33,372 nt of DNA. It comes from Nemertoderma westbladi (taxonomy: Eukaryota > Xenacoelomorpha > Nemertodermatida > Nemertodermatidae). Location of the stretch: positions 1-33,372 of the forward strand of contig JAUCBJ010002354.1 of assembly GCA_032718475.1 (NCBI GenBank). Direction: 5' to 3'. The notes beneath the pieces were generated by a model that worked only from the letters and a program-made list of their open reading frames with translations, had not been told where the DNA came from and searched no databases. The position numbers were made by a program, and so were the translations under genes. Below are positions 10,144 to 19,687 of this stretch, in pieces; positions within the stretch are counted from its first letter, which is position 1; each line of letters starts with the position of its first letter.

Positions 10144-10810
10144 GTCTACTGTTGATGCTGATATAGAACCATTTGAAGTATCATGGGGAGTCCTACAAGG
10201 AGACACACTTGCGCCATTCTTGTTCATAATTAATTGTGGTTGACTATGTTCTACGCATGTCCTTTCATCATCATAATGATGATGGGGTGATGGTAACTCC
10301 ACCTACTGGCTCCAGATGTCGAGGAAATCCAGACAAGTACCTAACTGATCTAGACTTTGCTTATGACTTAGGAATACTCTCAGAATCACTAGAGGGAGCC
10401 CAACAGCTTCTCAGCTCATTAGAACAGGCTGATTCTACAGTAGTATTAGTCTTTTTATTAACTCCAAAAGACAAAACTTTGACAGTTAACTTTGATAGTC
10501 CTCATCAAGTCTCTGACCGACCGGATGAACATAAGCTCAAATGATGGTATGCTTGAGCATGGTGAACGACTTCTGTTACCTGCGATCATAGATTCGGAAG
10601 TCAGGTGAGTCGAATACGTAATTGAAAGGCATGGGTAGCCTTGAATAGGCTTTCCAGGATTTGGAAGTCACAGAGAATGAACAAAGTCGTCTCCGCTTTG
10701 CAGGACATTGCTTTCGCCGTGAGGACCAGCAAGTACATAATCTTATGCTTTGGCAGCCTCATGGAGTGAATAAGCATGGTCGACAGCCCATGACTTTCTT
10801 GAGACGTATC
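10143..10810 (+). pseudogene. RTE-like fragment copy B, RT/C-terminal part (left of the insertion)
   Basis: Starting directly after the tail of copy A, this stretch matches the RT region of the full-length RTE-like element, from the TVDADIEPFEV block through the TDLDFAYDLGILSESLEGAQ block. The catalytic FADD reads FAYD here. The match continues into the C-terminal RFAGHCFRREDQQVHNLMLW block. Frameshifts and a deletion between 10640 and 10670 break it. It is interrupted at a TTAA by the second piggyBac-like element and continues at 12397. Confidence 0.8.
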
Positions 10811-10827
10811 TTAACCCTATTAAACCC

Positions 10828-10850
10828 GGGGGGGGGGGTCAATATGACCC
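10828..10850. repeat. subterminal G-run hairpin, left
   Basis: A run of 11 G is followed by TCAATATGACCC, giving GGTCA-ATA-TGACC with a short extended stem. The same arrangement recurs at the other end of the element (12316-12345). Confidence 0.75.
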
Positions 10851-11159
10851 ATCCCGTGGTTTTTTTATTATAATTCTGAAACAAACGCAGTTGGGAATCT
10901 GAAATTATATGACTTTTCCTAAAAATCTATTGTCTTCCTAGTAGTGAAAACCGTTTTCAAAAATATTGGCTAGTTTTCGAGTAATAGCACCATTTTTTAA
11001 CCCTACTTTTGACACTTTTTTGAGACGTTTTTTGAAAATTACATTTCATTAAATATGAATTGTAACATCTCTATTTTTGATGATTTACACCGGTTTTTTG
11101 GTGTTAGAAATTGACTTGGATGGAATTCATATAAATTGATTTAGAAATTTAAAACTTGT

Positions 11160-11860
11160 TTTTTTCGGCGGGTGCCAAATTTTGGTGCCAGCACCAAATT
11201 TTGAAATATGTCAATTTTGTAAATTGATTGTTAGAAACTTGTTTTTTACGCAATTGAGGTTTTTTAGGGTTCTGGTTTCGATGAAATATTTACGAGTTGC
11301 ACCAAGCGTATAAAACTTTTATTTTTTGGTGCTGTGTGCAAATTTTGGTGCTAGCACGAAATTTTGAAAATCCATTCAATAGATAAAATTGCTTGTGACA
11401 ATTTATTTCTTGCGTTTTAGAGGTTTAAGGCTGTTTTGAATTCAATGGAATATATAATTATCGAACTAGACATCTCAAACTTGTATTTTTTGGAAGTGGA
11501 CCCGTGCAAAATGTGGTGCTAGCACCAAATTTTGGAAACCATCAAATATATCAATTGATTGTGTCACCTTGTTTCTTGCGTTATACGAGTTTGTCAGGGT
11601 TCTGGATTCAATGGAATCAGTTAAAATTTCATAAGAATTTTCAAACTTGTATTTTTCGCCGGTGGGTGAAAATTGTTGTGCCATCACCAAACTTTGGAAA
11701 ATAAGCAAATTGATCAGTAGATAGTATCATCTTGTTTCTTGCGTTATACGGGTTTATGAGGGTCCTCAATCCGATATAATCAATAAAAACAGCACTGGAC
11801 GTTGCAAACTTGTACTTTTTGGGGATGGGTACGAAATTTGGTGCTAGCACCAAAATTTGC
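11160..11860. repeat. about 165-bp tandem repeat, five units each with a GGTGCTAGCACC palindrome
   Basis: The palindrome GGTGCTAGCACC or a variant occurs at 11184, 11347, 11515, 11677 and 11840, spacing 163, 168, 162 and 163 bp. Intervening sequence is also shared: CTTGTTTCTTGCGTTATACG, a TTCAATGGAAT block and an AAACTTGTATTTTT block recur in register. The array lies inside the second piggyBac-like element. Confidence 0.85.
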
Positions 11861-12315
11861 CAAATTACGCCGAAAAATACAAGTAGCAATGGTCTGGCAT
11901 ATTAGAAATGTATTCCATTAGAATCAACGCCCTAGAAAACCTGAAAATGTGAATTTATACCATCGCATAAGTGAATTAAAAATTTTGTGTTCAATCTGAA
12001 AAGTGCTGGTTACTTGTTTTTTTTCATGTTTTTCCTACGCAGAGAGGACTAAACAGCCATTTATAGTAATCATAACATTTTTAAATACTTTCCAATGTAT
12101 TTTGCGCCCCAGAAAACCTGTATTGAAAAACAATTAGCCGAAAAATGTAACTTTCAAATTTTGTGAAAATTGTGCACTACTCGTAATTTTGGTGCTGCAA
12201 TATAACCACACCAGTACATTTCTTGAAATTTTCTTTTTTTGGTCGGATCCAGACTAGTGATACCTACGTACAAACAAAAAATGAGACGTTTTCGTAAAAA
12301 TTTGTAGATTTTAGA

Positions 12316-12345
12316 GGGGGGGGTCAATATGACCCCCCCCCCCCC
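12316..12345. repeat. subterminal G/C-run hairpin, right
   Basis: Eight G, then TCAATATGA, then about 13 C. The sequence can pair as an 11-bp stem with an ATA loop, and it mirrors the left-hand structure at 10828-10850. Confidence 0.8.
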
Positions 12346-12396
12346 TCCCCCCAGGTATTTGTACAACATTTTATAGCCCGGTACTAATAGGGTTAA

Positions 12397-12515
12397 AGGA
12401 CACTGGCTTTGAAGACGCGGATGAACTAGCAAATATCATGGGTGATAGGGAGTTGTGGCGCCGGAATTTTGTCGACTAGCCGGCACAGCATTCTTAAAAA
12501 TACAGCAATCAGCAA
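12397..12515 (+). pseudogene. RTE-like fragment copy B, 3' end (right of the insertion)
   Basis: Resumes exactly where copy B stops at the TTAA and matches the last C-terminal residues (GFEDADELANIMGDRELW-type block) and the 3' end near the ACAGCATTCTTAAAAAT block. The usual (TAG)n tail is not present; similarity fades at about 12515. Confidence 0.8.
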
Positions 12516-13905
12516 TCCCGCAGTCAAGAACGCCCATCATGTGCAACGCTTCCAAAATTAAGTTGCATTTTTCGGAGGTTTTAGAGCATGTAGGTTTTAG
12601 TACTACGTGGTCTTTCTCGTGTGGGTGGACCACCGATCAGTTGCGAAGTTTAGACTAAAGTGGACAATTGTTTAAATTTTATTGTTTAATTGGTAATCCG
12701 ATACTCACATTGCACATATACAGTAAGATATACAGTATATTGTATAATTACAATATTAAATGTTAAGTTACAATAATACTTTGGACAATAATGGCGTGGC
12801 TAGTATTATAGCCCAATGTATTGTCTGGGAGTGCCGGGCAGGTAGGGGTGGTGTGCAGTGCGTGCAAAAAGAGGGGGGGGGGGGTGGGTGAGGATATTAC
12901 TATTATGTTGATTGTGAGGTGAGGGATTGTTACTGTTGCTGGTGATAATGAATGATAATCTCCAGCGCATTCAATATTGTTTCACTGTAGTTCCGATGCT
13001 GATCCAGGTATATAAACCAAACTAATGAGTCGAGATAGGAAATACATAAAATATTAAATATTGGATTGAAAAGGCTATGAAAAATTTTTAAGAAGTATGT
13101 TTGAATGTATTCATTGTTTACAGTGTACTTTAATATATTTAGAAGGTGACGTTTAAAGTGTTTCGAAAAGCGTACTCTATTTTAGATTTTTTATGTTTTA
13201 CGGCAGCAGAGGGGACAGAGATCCATATTGTTAGCCCTGAAAGCTAATGGAGCTTTGAGATGAACATAGCCGTGTCTTAAGGATAGAGTAGCCTACGTTG
13301 TTAGCTAGACGTAAAGGATAATTGTTTAATAAAGATATTTTAGTAAAATCGATCAAATAGTTGAGGTTGGTGGTATTATAATATTAGATACAATAGGCTG
13401 CTCCCAAATGACTACACCTTATGGCCTCGACGTATAGATGAGAGCCAATGAGACAAACGAAGATGCCCTATATGCTATAAATACATTGCAAACTTCAATA
13501 AAATACCTGACGGCTTCGTACATGATATATTTTGAGGGGACACGACCCATCTGAGATCTGCCATATGTGGTGGTGTCCTTACATTGATAATAAATCAATT
13601 TTGGAACAATATAACGACACTAAAAGGAGCTGAATGACTTTTACTAACGTACAAGATGATTTCGCAAGGCCTATATATTTAATATATATATACAAAGCTC
13701 TATCTATATTATGTATACTACATGTTCTCATATAATATTAATATTGATGTTTCAATATTTACAAGTGTATAAAAATTATAATAAAAATATGTATGGTACA
13801 AATATACATTATTGCTTTTTTCCTTCCTCTCTGATTTTTCCCTCCATCTCTGGTCATTTTTCCCCGTATTTGTTTTCCCCCCTTATTTACAGTCTGTTTT
13901 ACCCC
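12516..13905. other. no gene seen; upstream flank or intron of the lectin gene
   Basis: AT-rich non-coding sequence with a run of 12 G at 12873-12884 and TA-rich microsatellite sequence near 13670-13695. I looked for further TSP1-type exons (W..W, CG..R.R patterns) and saw none. Confidence 0.45.
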
Positions 13906-13992
13906 AGCCCTAGCTCAGTTGGTAGATCGTGGGACTTCCCTCCCCATCGCTGGGATCTCTAGGTACCGAGTTCAATCCCCTATTCCGCTGAA
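13906..13992 (+). other. tRNA-like sequence, SINE head or tRNA pseudogene
   Basis: An A-box-like TAGCTCAGTTGG (13910-13921) and a B-box-like GAGTTCAATCC (13968-13978) are spaced as in a tRNA gene, and a T run follows near 13987. I could not close a good acceptor stem, so a tRNA-derived SINE head or pseudogene is more likely than a working tRNA. Confidence 0.55.
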
Positions 13993-14445
13993 TGTTTTTT
14001 TGTTGTAAGATTGGTAGTAAGCCATTCAAGGAGATAGTTCATGCGTTAGTAGACGCGGACCTTTGCGCGAGTTCACGCTTATTTACTTTATGTTCTGAAT
14101 GAGTTCTCAACATTGATCAACCAGTCGGTATTTGGTTATCAAGGTTCAATCACTTGCATACAATTACAGGGATTAATAATTGTCTACTAAATTGATTTTA
14201 ACCAAGACAACTGTTCGTTATAAATATTTGTACGGATTTAGTGTGCACTAGAAGTTTAGTACTCACACCAGCTATTGTATATCAGATGTACCTTTCTCAC
14301 ATAATGGACTGAAAGTGTCACAAAGCCATTGCAGCACTGTAGTTTTCTCAGTATGATAGATGATAGATTTGAGACAAGTTTGACCATTCTATAAGAAATT
14401 ATATCAATCCTAATTTCTTATATATAAAAATGTTTGTTGTTACAG
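13993..14445. other. upstream intron of the lectin gene
   Basis: Non-coding sequence ending in TTTGTTGTTACAG, a good 3' splice site. No earlier exon recognised. Confidence 0.5.
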
Positions 14446-14604
14446 CAAGCTTCTGGTCGGAATACACAACCACGTGGTTATGGGATAGCGAGTGTGGTAC
14501 CTATCAAAGATCACGCACTCGTCTCTGTCACACAATTGTTGGGTATTCGGAATATTCAAACCATTGCGTTGGAGATGACAAAATCTGTCAGTCTGTACCA
14601 ACAG
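14446..14604 (+). CDS. exon: thrombospondin type 1 (TSP1) module of a secreted TSP1-F-type-lectin protein
   Basis: Bounded by an acceptor (..TTGTTACAG at 14445) and a donor (G|GTAAAG at 14605). It is 159 bp long and is phase 1 at both ends, the usual layout of extracellular modules that are shuffled as exons. The translation has the TSP1 pattern: tryptophans at FWSEYTTTWLW, then ECGTYQRSRTRLC, and two more cysteines (NHC, KIC). Four cysteines are visible where full TSP1 modules usually have six, so it is a short or divergent module. In-frame stops lie upstream and downstream of the splice sites, which supports an exon rather than a longer frame. The frame joins the next exon through a shared Gly codon. 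Upstream exons, including any signal peptide, are not visible. Confidence 0.8.
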
Positions 14605-15121
14605 GTAAAGTAAAAAAGTATTTATGACTACAGTATACCATAGATGTAGTAGGGATCTTATTAGTTATTATATAACATTGTTTAAAATTTTTTAATTCGA
14701 ATATAGATAAAGTTTAAAGAATTATAATTATTAAGTATGATAATGTAAGCATATGGTGATATTGTTTACAAACTTTGTTCCAATAGTTTGTTAAATTTAT
14801 TAACTCTCCAATTCCACTAGTATAGAAAACCATGATTACCCTATATTTATATATAATATATCTAAATACATTGAGATGAAATATTATTTCCCATTACTCA
14901 CACATTTGTTTGTACCAAAACGTTAGTGGTTTGGTGTTTTGGTTAATAGTACAAAATACTTCATGTTGCATTAAGCCAATTATTCTAAGTAGTGTTAATC
15001 ATTACTTATAGGTGGTAAGCAATTTTGTATGATGGCATTAATCCCTAATAAATACCGTCACCTTAAAAACCAATAATTCCTAGCAATTGAGTGCGAAATT
15101 AATTCCATACAATTTTTTTAG
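14605..15121 (+). other. intron (phase 1), 517 bp
   Basis: Starts GTAAAG and ends AATTTTTTTAG. AT-rich, with no transposon recognised. Confidence 0.75.
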
Positions 15122-15354
15122 GTAACTTAGCCTTTGGGAGACCCACAGGTATGAGTAGCTACCATTCCCCATCTTCGAGAGGAGTCGATGGCAATACCAA
15201 CTCCAATCACTTTGCTGGTTCTTGTTTCCACACTCACGCCAATTTACCACAGGAATGGTGGTGGGTTGATATTGGGTTTGACGACCTAACCATTGGTTTG
15301 GTTAATATCTACAATCGACAGGATTGTTGCGCCTTCCGAATTATTGGTTCAAGG
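15122..15354 (+). CDS. exon: first half of the F-type lectin (fucolectin/FTP) domain
   Basis: This exon gives the N-terminal part of an F-type lectin domain, opening NLAFGRPTGMSS, then GVDGN, GSCFHTH, EWWWVDIG and IYNRQDCCAFRIIGSR. In the eel lectin AAA the fucose ligands are His52, Arg79 and Arg86, with a vicinal Cys82-Cys83 disulfide. Here R-Q-D-C-C-A-F-R (codons 15316-15339) has both Arg and the Cys pair in the right spacing. The ligand His is either the SCFHT residue (15229-15231), which implies a two-residue loop insertion, or the next His (15235-15237), which keeps the 26-residue spacing. Calcium-loop residues D and N (GVDGN) and S before the first Cys are also present. The acceptor is TTTTTTTAG and the donor is AGG|GTAAGT; the exon enters in phase 1 and leaves in phase 0. 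I predict a secreted protein binding L-fucose glycans. Confidence 0.9.
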
Positions 15355-15380
15355 GTAAGTATGTACTTATATCGTATAAA

Positions 15381-16069
15381 TCATTTAACCCTCACTTTGG
15401 AATACTTCAATAATGCGGAGGTCTAATCATTGGGAACCAGTGGAAAAATTGTACCAAGATGGCATCACAAGCGCCAGTTATGACCTGATGATCTTTCTTG
15501 CCCAAATCCTGGGTTACCAAAGGTACCAGGTTGAGGATACTCTTCTACTCCAACTCACTCAGCGGTTAGTTGGTGAACATGAGACAAGACACTTAACTAG
15601 CCTTAAACTTAACCTCCTAACACATATGCCCTCACTGAAAAAAGGCGAGTTAGCAGCTCCGACAGGTATGCTTTGCCTTCATTAAAGCAGTAGTAGTTTA
15701 AGAGCACTAAATTCAGACTGGTGAGGATCTCATTAGAGATACTGGAAGATGTTGGCGACTTTCCCTCACCATAGAAAACGACAGTGGAAATGGAGGAATT
15801 GGTTTTGTTAATGATTCCACATGAACATTTTTTTGGACAACATTGACTAAATCACCAACTGCAGCGTCAGTTTCCACTTATCATCTGATGGAGGACTGGC
15901 TAAAAAATAGCTAAAAGATGGTTCTGATTGTGTAATATTCACCAAATTGTGTTCCTTAATAACAAAGGTTGAAATTTTCTCGCGCACAATAGTCAAGCAG
16001 CTTCATTATGGAATGGAAAGTCATGTATTCTTTACTTTTCTGTGTGATTTTAAAACCAGTAAGTGGGAT
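15381..16069 (+). pseudogene. old RTE-like element, segment 1 (pre-endonuclease region and endonuclease)
   Basis: Matches the - strand element at 16896-20592 in the opposite direction: AATGCGGAGGTC at 15413-15424, then blocks through GATGTTGGCGACTTTCCCTC, then the SGNGGIGF endonuclease block and KMVLIV-YSP. Many stops and indels make it much older than the - strand copy. It begins about 26 nt after the donor splice site of the lectin exon. Confidence 0.82.
15910..16069 (+). repeat. direct repeat flanking the LINE fragment, left copy (160 bp)
   Basis: Nearly identical to 16709-16865, with about ten differences by eye, from GCTAAAAGATGGTTCTG to AAGTGGGAT. It belongs to the old RTE endonuclease region and looks like a very long target-site duplication or a tandem duplication. 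Confidence 0.9.
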
Positions 16070-16708
16070 AAAGAAGGTAACTAAGTTTGAAGTCACTAGT
16101 AATGGACATAAGATTGAAAATAAAAAGGAAGTTAAATATTTAGGCGCCACATTGGATAACTGCTTATCAGGAGAAAGTATAGTGAAAAATATTTTTTCGA
16201 AAGTTAACAGTAGGCTTAGGTTTCTATACAGAAATAAAAATAGTTTAAACACCGACTCCCACAAGTTACTTTGCCCTTCTTTAATACAGGGTCACATGGA
16301 CTATGCATGTTCTTCTTGGTATGAAGGCTTAACCAAGCAGCTTAAATGTAAATTACAAGTAGCTCAGAATAAAGTAGTACGATTTATTAAAGACTACAAA
16401 CCTAGGCACCACCTAACTCCAGATGACTTTTCTGAATCTGGACTACTTAACCCCTTAACTTAGATAGTAGAGTTAAGCAGCTACGCCTTAACCATGTGCA
16501 TAAAGTGTATAATGGTAAATGTCCCAATTAGCTAAAACAAAAATTCAACAGAGTACGCGATACACACTCTTACAGTACCAGAGCCAGTGCTTCAAACTTC
16601 TACCTCCCGAATTGTAAATCCTTCGAATCTGATACTTTCTTTTTCAACGGCATTAAAAATTGGAACGCTTTGCCTAATGAAATAGCTAAATAAATAGCTA
16701 AAAAATAG
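16070..16708 (+). pseudogene. 5'-truncated LINE (CR1/Jockey-like), C-terminal part of the RT polyprotein
   Basis: The frame through 16463 reads KKVTKFEVTSNGHKIENKKE, then VKYLGATLDNCLSG, then a RLRFLYRNKN block and a MDYACSSWYEGL block, which are the thumb and C-terminal region of LINE polyproteins. After a stop and frameshift the match continues (LNHVHKVYNGKCPN, FNRVRDTHSYSTRAS, FNGIKNWNALPNEIA). The end is a short tandem tail of ATAGCTAAA units (about 16681-16712), typical of such LINEs. The RT palm is absent: this is a 5'-truncated, dead insertion. Confidence 0.85.
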
Positions 16709-16865
16709 CTAAAGCTGGTTCTGATTGTGTAATATTCACCAAAATTGTGTTCCTTAATAACAAAGGTTGAAATTTTCTCGCACTATAGTCAAGCTGCTTC
16801 ATTATGGAGTGGAAAGTCATGTATTCTTCACTTTTCTGTGTGATTTTAAAGCCAGTAAGTGGGAT
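16709..16865 (+). repeat. direct repeat flanking the LINE fragment, right copy (157 bp)
   Basis: Second copy of 15910-16069, lying immediately after the LINE tail. Confidence 0.9.
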
Positions 16866-16895
16866 TTAAATTCTCAGCATTGCTGTTGCACTAAA
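16866..16895 (+). pseudogene. old RTE-like element, short continuation up to the young insertion
   Basis: Continues the old endonuclease reading and ends with CTGTTGCACTAAA (16883-16895), the left copy of the target-site duplication of the young - strand element. Confidence 0.7.
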
Positions 16896-16931
16896 CTACT
16901 AGGATCGGCATGCTGCATTGCAGGTGCATTT

Positions 16932-17921
16932 TTAAGAATGCTGTGCCGGCTTATCGACAAAATTGCACTGCCACAACTCCCTATCACCCATGACATTTGC
17001 TAGATCATCCGCATCTTCAAGGCCAGTGTTCTTTAAGATGCGTCTCCAGAATGTCAGGGGCTGTCCACCATGCTTATTCACTCCATGAGGCTGCCAAAGT
17101 ATAAGATTATGCACTGATTGGTCCTCACGGTGAAAGCAATGTCCTGCAAAGCGGAGGCGATTTTGTTCTAGTGTCAAGCTTGGGGGAACCAATGAGACAC
17201 CTCCAATGTTATAGAGTGTCTGGTTGGAGATGTGTGCATTGTACTTGATACAATGAACCCGGCGTAGCATTCTAGTGAATGTGCCATCCAGAGATTTGGT
17301 GTCCTCAGCAGTTAGAGCCCAGCATGGACTCCCATAGAGGAGTACTGGAACTACTGCTGCTCTAAATAATCGGACCTTAAGTTTCCGATTAATTCTCGGT
17401 AACTTCCAAATCCTGCAAAGCCGATTCAAGGCTGACCATGCCTTTCCCTTACGTATTTGAAGGTCCTCACCTGACTTCCGGATCCATGATCCCAGGTAAC
17501 AGAAGTCATCCACATGCTCAAGCATACCATCTTTTGAGCTTATGCTCATCCGATCAAAGACTTGCTGAGGACTTTCAAAGTTAACTGTCAAAATTTTGGT
17601 CTTTCTGGAGTTAATAAAAAGACCAACACTAGAAGCAGCATGTTCTAATGAGCTGAGGAGCCGTTGGGCTCCCTCTAGTGATTCTGAGAGTACTCCTAAG
17701 TCATCAGCAAAGTCTAGATCAGTTAGGTACTTGGCAGGATTTCCTCGACTTCTGGAGCCAGTAGGTGGAGTTATCATCACCCCATCATCATTATGATGAT
17801 CTAAGGACATGCGTAGAACATAGTCAACCACAATTATGAACAAGAATGGTGCAAGTGTGTCTACCTGGAGGACGCCCCATAACACTTCAAATGGTTCTGT
17901 GTCACCGTCAATAGTAGACAC
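16932..17921 (-). pseudogene. RTE-like reverse transcriptase catalytic part and C-terminal domain (329 aa)
   Basis: The longest open piece of the element. It has the RT block GVLQVDTLAPFLFIIVVDYV, where families usually have G rather than V before DTLAP, then the catalytic FADD (17700-17711) in DLDFADDLGVL. Next come the INSRKTKILTVN block, YLGSWI, the ALNRLCRIWKLPRI and LLYGSPCWAL blocks, RMLRRVH, and the terminal RFAGHCFHREDQSVHNLILW and WRRILKNTGLEDADDLANV blocks. The frame may be read from the first ATG at 17921, but the domain really starts further upstream in another frame. Confidence 0.85.
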
Positions 17922-18070
17922 AAATGTTGTCGAACCATCGTATACTGATCTGATTGCTGCAATAATTTAATCAGGAATCTCATATAATGAAAGTATGCTG
18001 AACATACGTGAGCGAGAGACTGAATCAAAGGCCTTGAAGAAGTCAACAAAGATAACAACCAGATTTCTTT

Positions 18071-18334
18071 TCAATACTCTTCAATTATCCTTCTAAGTGC
18101 CAAAATGGGCTCCATGGTCCCACGACCCTTACGGAACCCATTCTGATTTCCACGGAGCAGCCTCTCAATGGGATCCCTGATGCGATTTAATAGAATTCTA
18201 TTGTATAGCTTTGCAGCAATCGAGATCAATGAGATTCCCCGAAAAGAACCGTAGAGTGTTAGGTTGCCCTTCTTGGGAACTGGCACCAACTTATTTGTTT
18301 TCATTTCTTGTGGGACTCTTGTTGTACGGTACAT
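18071..18334 (-). pseudogene. RTE-like reverse transcriptase, N-terminal blocks
   Basis: The frame has NKLVPVPKKGNL, then YGSFRGISLISIAAKLYNRI, then NGFRKGRGTMEPILALRRII. These are the early RT blocks typical of RTE-type elements. A stop after IIEEY separates it from the catalytic part. Confidence 0.82.
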
Positions 18335-18567
18335 GTCTACTATGATGGGATAGATGTGCTTTAAACACTCAGGTATTTTAAAGACCTCAGGAGAACACCA
18401 TCTACTCCACCGGCACGATTGGTCTTAATGCTCTTTGCAGCAGTCTTCACTTCTGCAAAGGAGAAATCGCCAATGGGAATATCTGGGAGTACAGACTCAG
18501 ACACTTTTACTTCTAGAAAGTTATCAGGCAATACCCTGTCATTATTGAGGAGCTTTACAAAGTGGGC

Positions 18568-19026
18568 CTACCAACCATTGAGGCGATCGGCTGGTGATTC
18601 AGCCTTAACCTTGGTGGTTGGTTGGCTTTTCCGCCAAGTGAGCAAGTTGATCGATTTCCATGCCTGGGATGATGGCCTGTTGTCGTCAGCATCATTGATG
18701 GCATCAACCTGTTGGTTTATTAGCTCCTGTAGATTAACAGAGTACTGCCTGTTCAGGGACCTAGATGCAGCCTTAACTGCATTCTTGGCCGCTGTAGTCT
18801 GTTTGATTCGGGACTCTTTCTGCGCCTTATATAGGTCATTTCGGCACTTCTGGATTTTGTTGTCAGTCCAGGGGACCCTTTTCCTGTTTCGAGGGTATAC
18901 AGGAACTGTTTCTGCAGCTGCTAACTTAACTGCTTCTGTGAAGGCAGTATAGCCCTCGCAGTGATCTGCCGCCTCATAGGCAAGAACCTCATACCTGTTG
19001 CTCAGCTGTAGTGTAGACAACAACAC
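18568..19026 (-). pseudogene. RTE-like polyprotein, linker between endonuclease and RT
   Basis: A 152-aa frame rich in charged residues, with RKRVPWTDNKIQKCRNDLYK, then an AWKSINLLTWRKS block and the end TTKVKAESPADRLNGW. This is the helical linker before the RT domain in such elements. The old + strand copy keeps a matching block at about 24130-24180. Confidence 0.7.
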
Positions 19027-19262
19027 AGCTGGATCTCACACTTGGCTGTTGCAACAGAGAGGACCAGTTATGCCGAGGCAAGGCAGATTTCGTCGTTCTG
19101 CCAGCACGCAGACTAAGTCTTACCTTGGCCACAATAAGGCGGTGCACTGGAGAAGGGTCGAAGTGTAAATGCCTTACAGTCTTGTATAGAGCTCCTGTAC
19201 TTCGTACGAAATAGAATATGGTCTATCTGGGACTTGTGACCACTGTGTCCACTATGAGTCCA

Positions 19263-19679
19263 TTACTTTCCAGTTCGCTTCTTGAACTGGGTTCCAGCCG
19301 AAAACAACCCATTTCCAGAGATAAAATCCTGAAGATGGACGGTATTTCGGTTAACACTATTGCTATAGACCCAGGGCGATGTAGGTGATTGATGCAGACT
19401 TGCATTACAGTCTCCCAGGAATGTTAAGTATGCATGCTGATCCACTCCATCAGTAGCTACAGGGGCAACACTAGTTGGAGAGTAGCACACAATCAGAACC
19501 ACCTTAGGAAACCTGTTAGCCAGTCTTCCACAACATGAGAAGTGACAACGGATGATGCAGTTAGACATTTGGTCTATTTTGTCCGCTGCTGAATGTGCAG
19601 TTGGATTAATCAATAGACCAATTCCACCATTGCCACTATCATTTGCTGAAGCGAGGGCAAGTCGCCAACTGCCCCCCAT
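19263..19679 (-). pseudogene. RTE-like APE-type endonuclease, central part
   Basis: Visible blocks are SGNGGIGLLINP, VVLIVCYSPTS, a LTFLGDCNAS block standing for the usual GDFNA, and LQDFISGNGLFSAGTQF. The order is that of LINE APE-type endonucleases, which nick target DNA. The frame ends at KRTGK, where a frameshift or stop cuts off the end of the domain. Confidence 0.8.
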
Positions 19680-19687
19680 GTTCTTAA

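Larger units (their letters stand above)
10815..12392. mobile_element. second piggyBac-like non-autonomous element
   Basis: The host RTE sequence reads ATCTTAA-AGGACAC when undisturbed. Here it is split into ATCTTAA (TTAA at 10811-10814) and TTAAAGGACAC (TTAA at 12393-12396). The inserted 1578 bp begins CCCTATTAAACCCGGG and ends with the reverse complement of CCCTATTAGTACCGGG (13 of 16 matching). TTAA duplication and CCC-starting inverted ends fit the piggyBac superfamily. No transposase is recognisable. Its ends differ from those of the 7589-9139 element, so it is a separate family. The interior has five regularly spaced palindromes. Confidence 0.88.

Noticed and set aside
11475-11889. Repeat-containing open frames on the - strand in the second piggyBac-like element
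   Set aside because: They follow the 165-bp tandem repeat and occur in both directions. No transposase features.
15413-15685. 90-codon + strand frame after the lectin exon, possibly an extra exon
   Set aside because: Its DNA matches the N-terminal region of the RTE-like element, so it is old transposon sequence.
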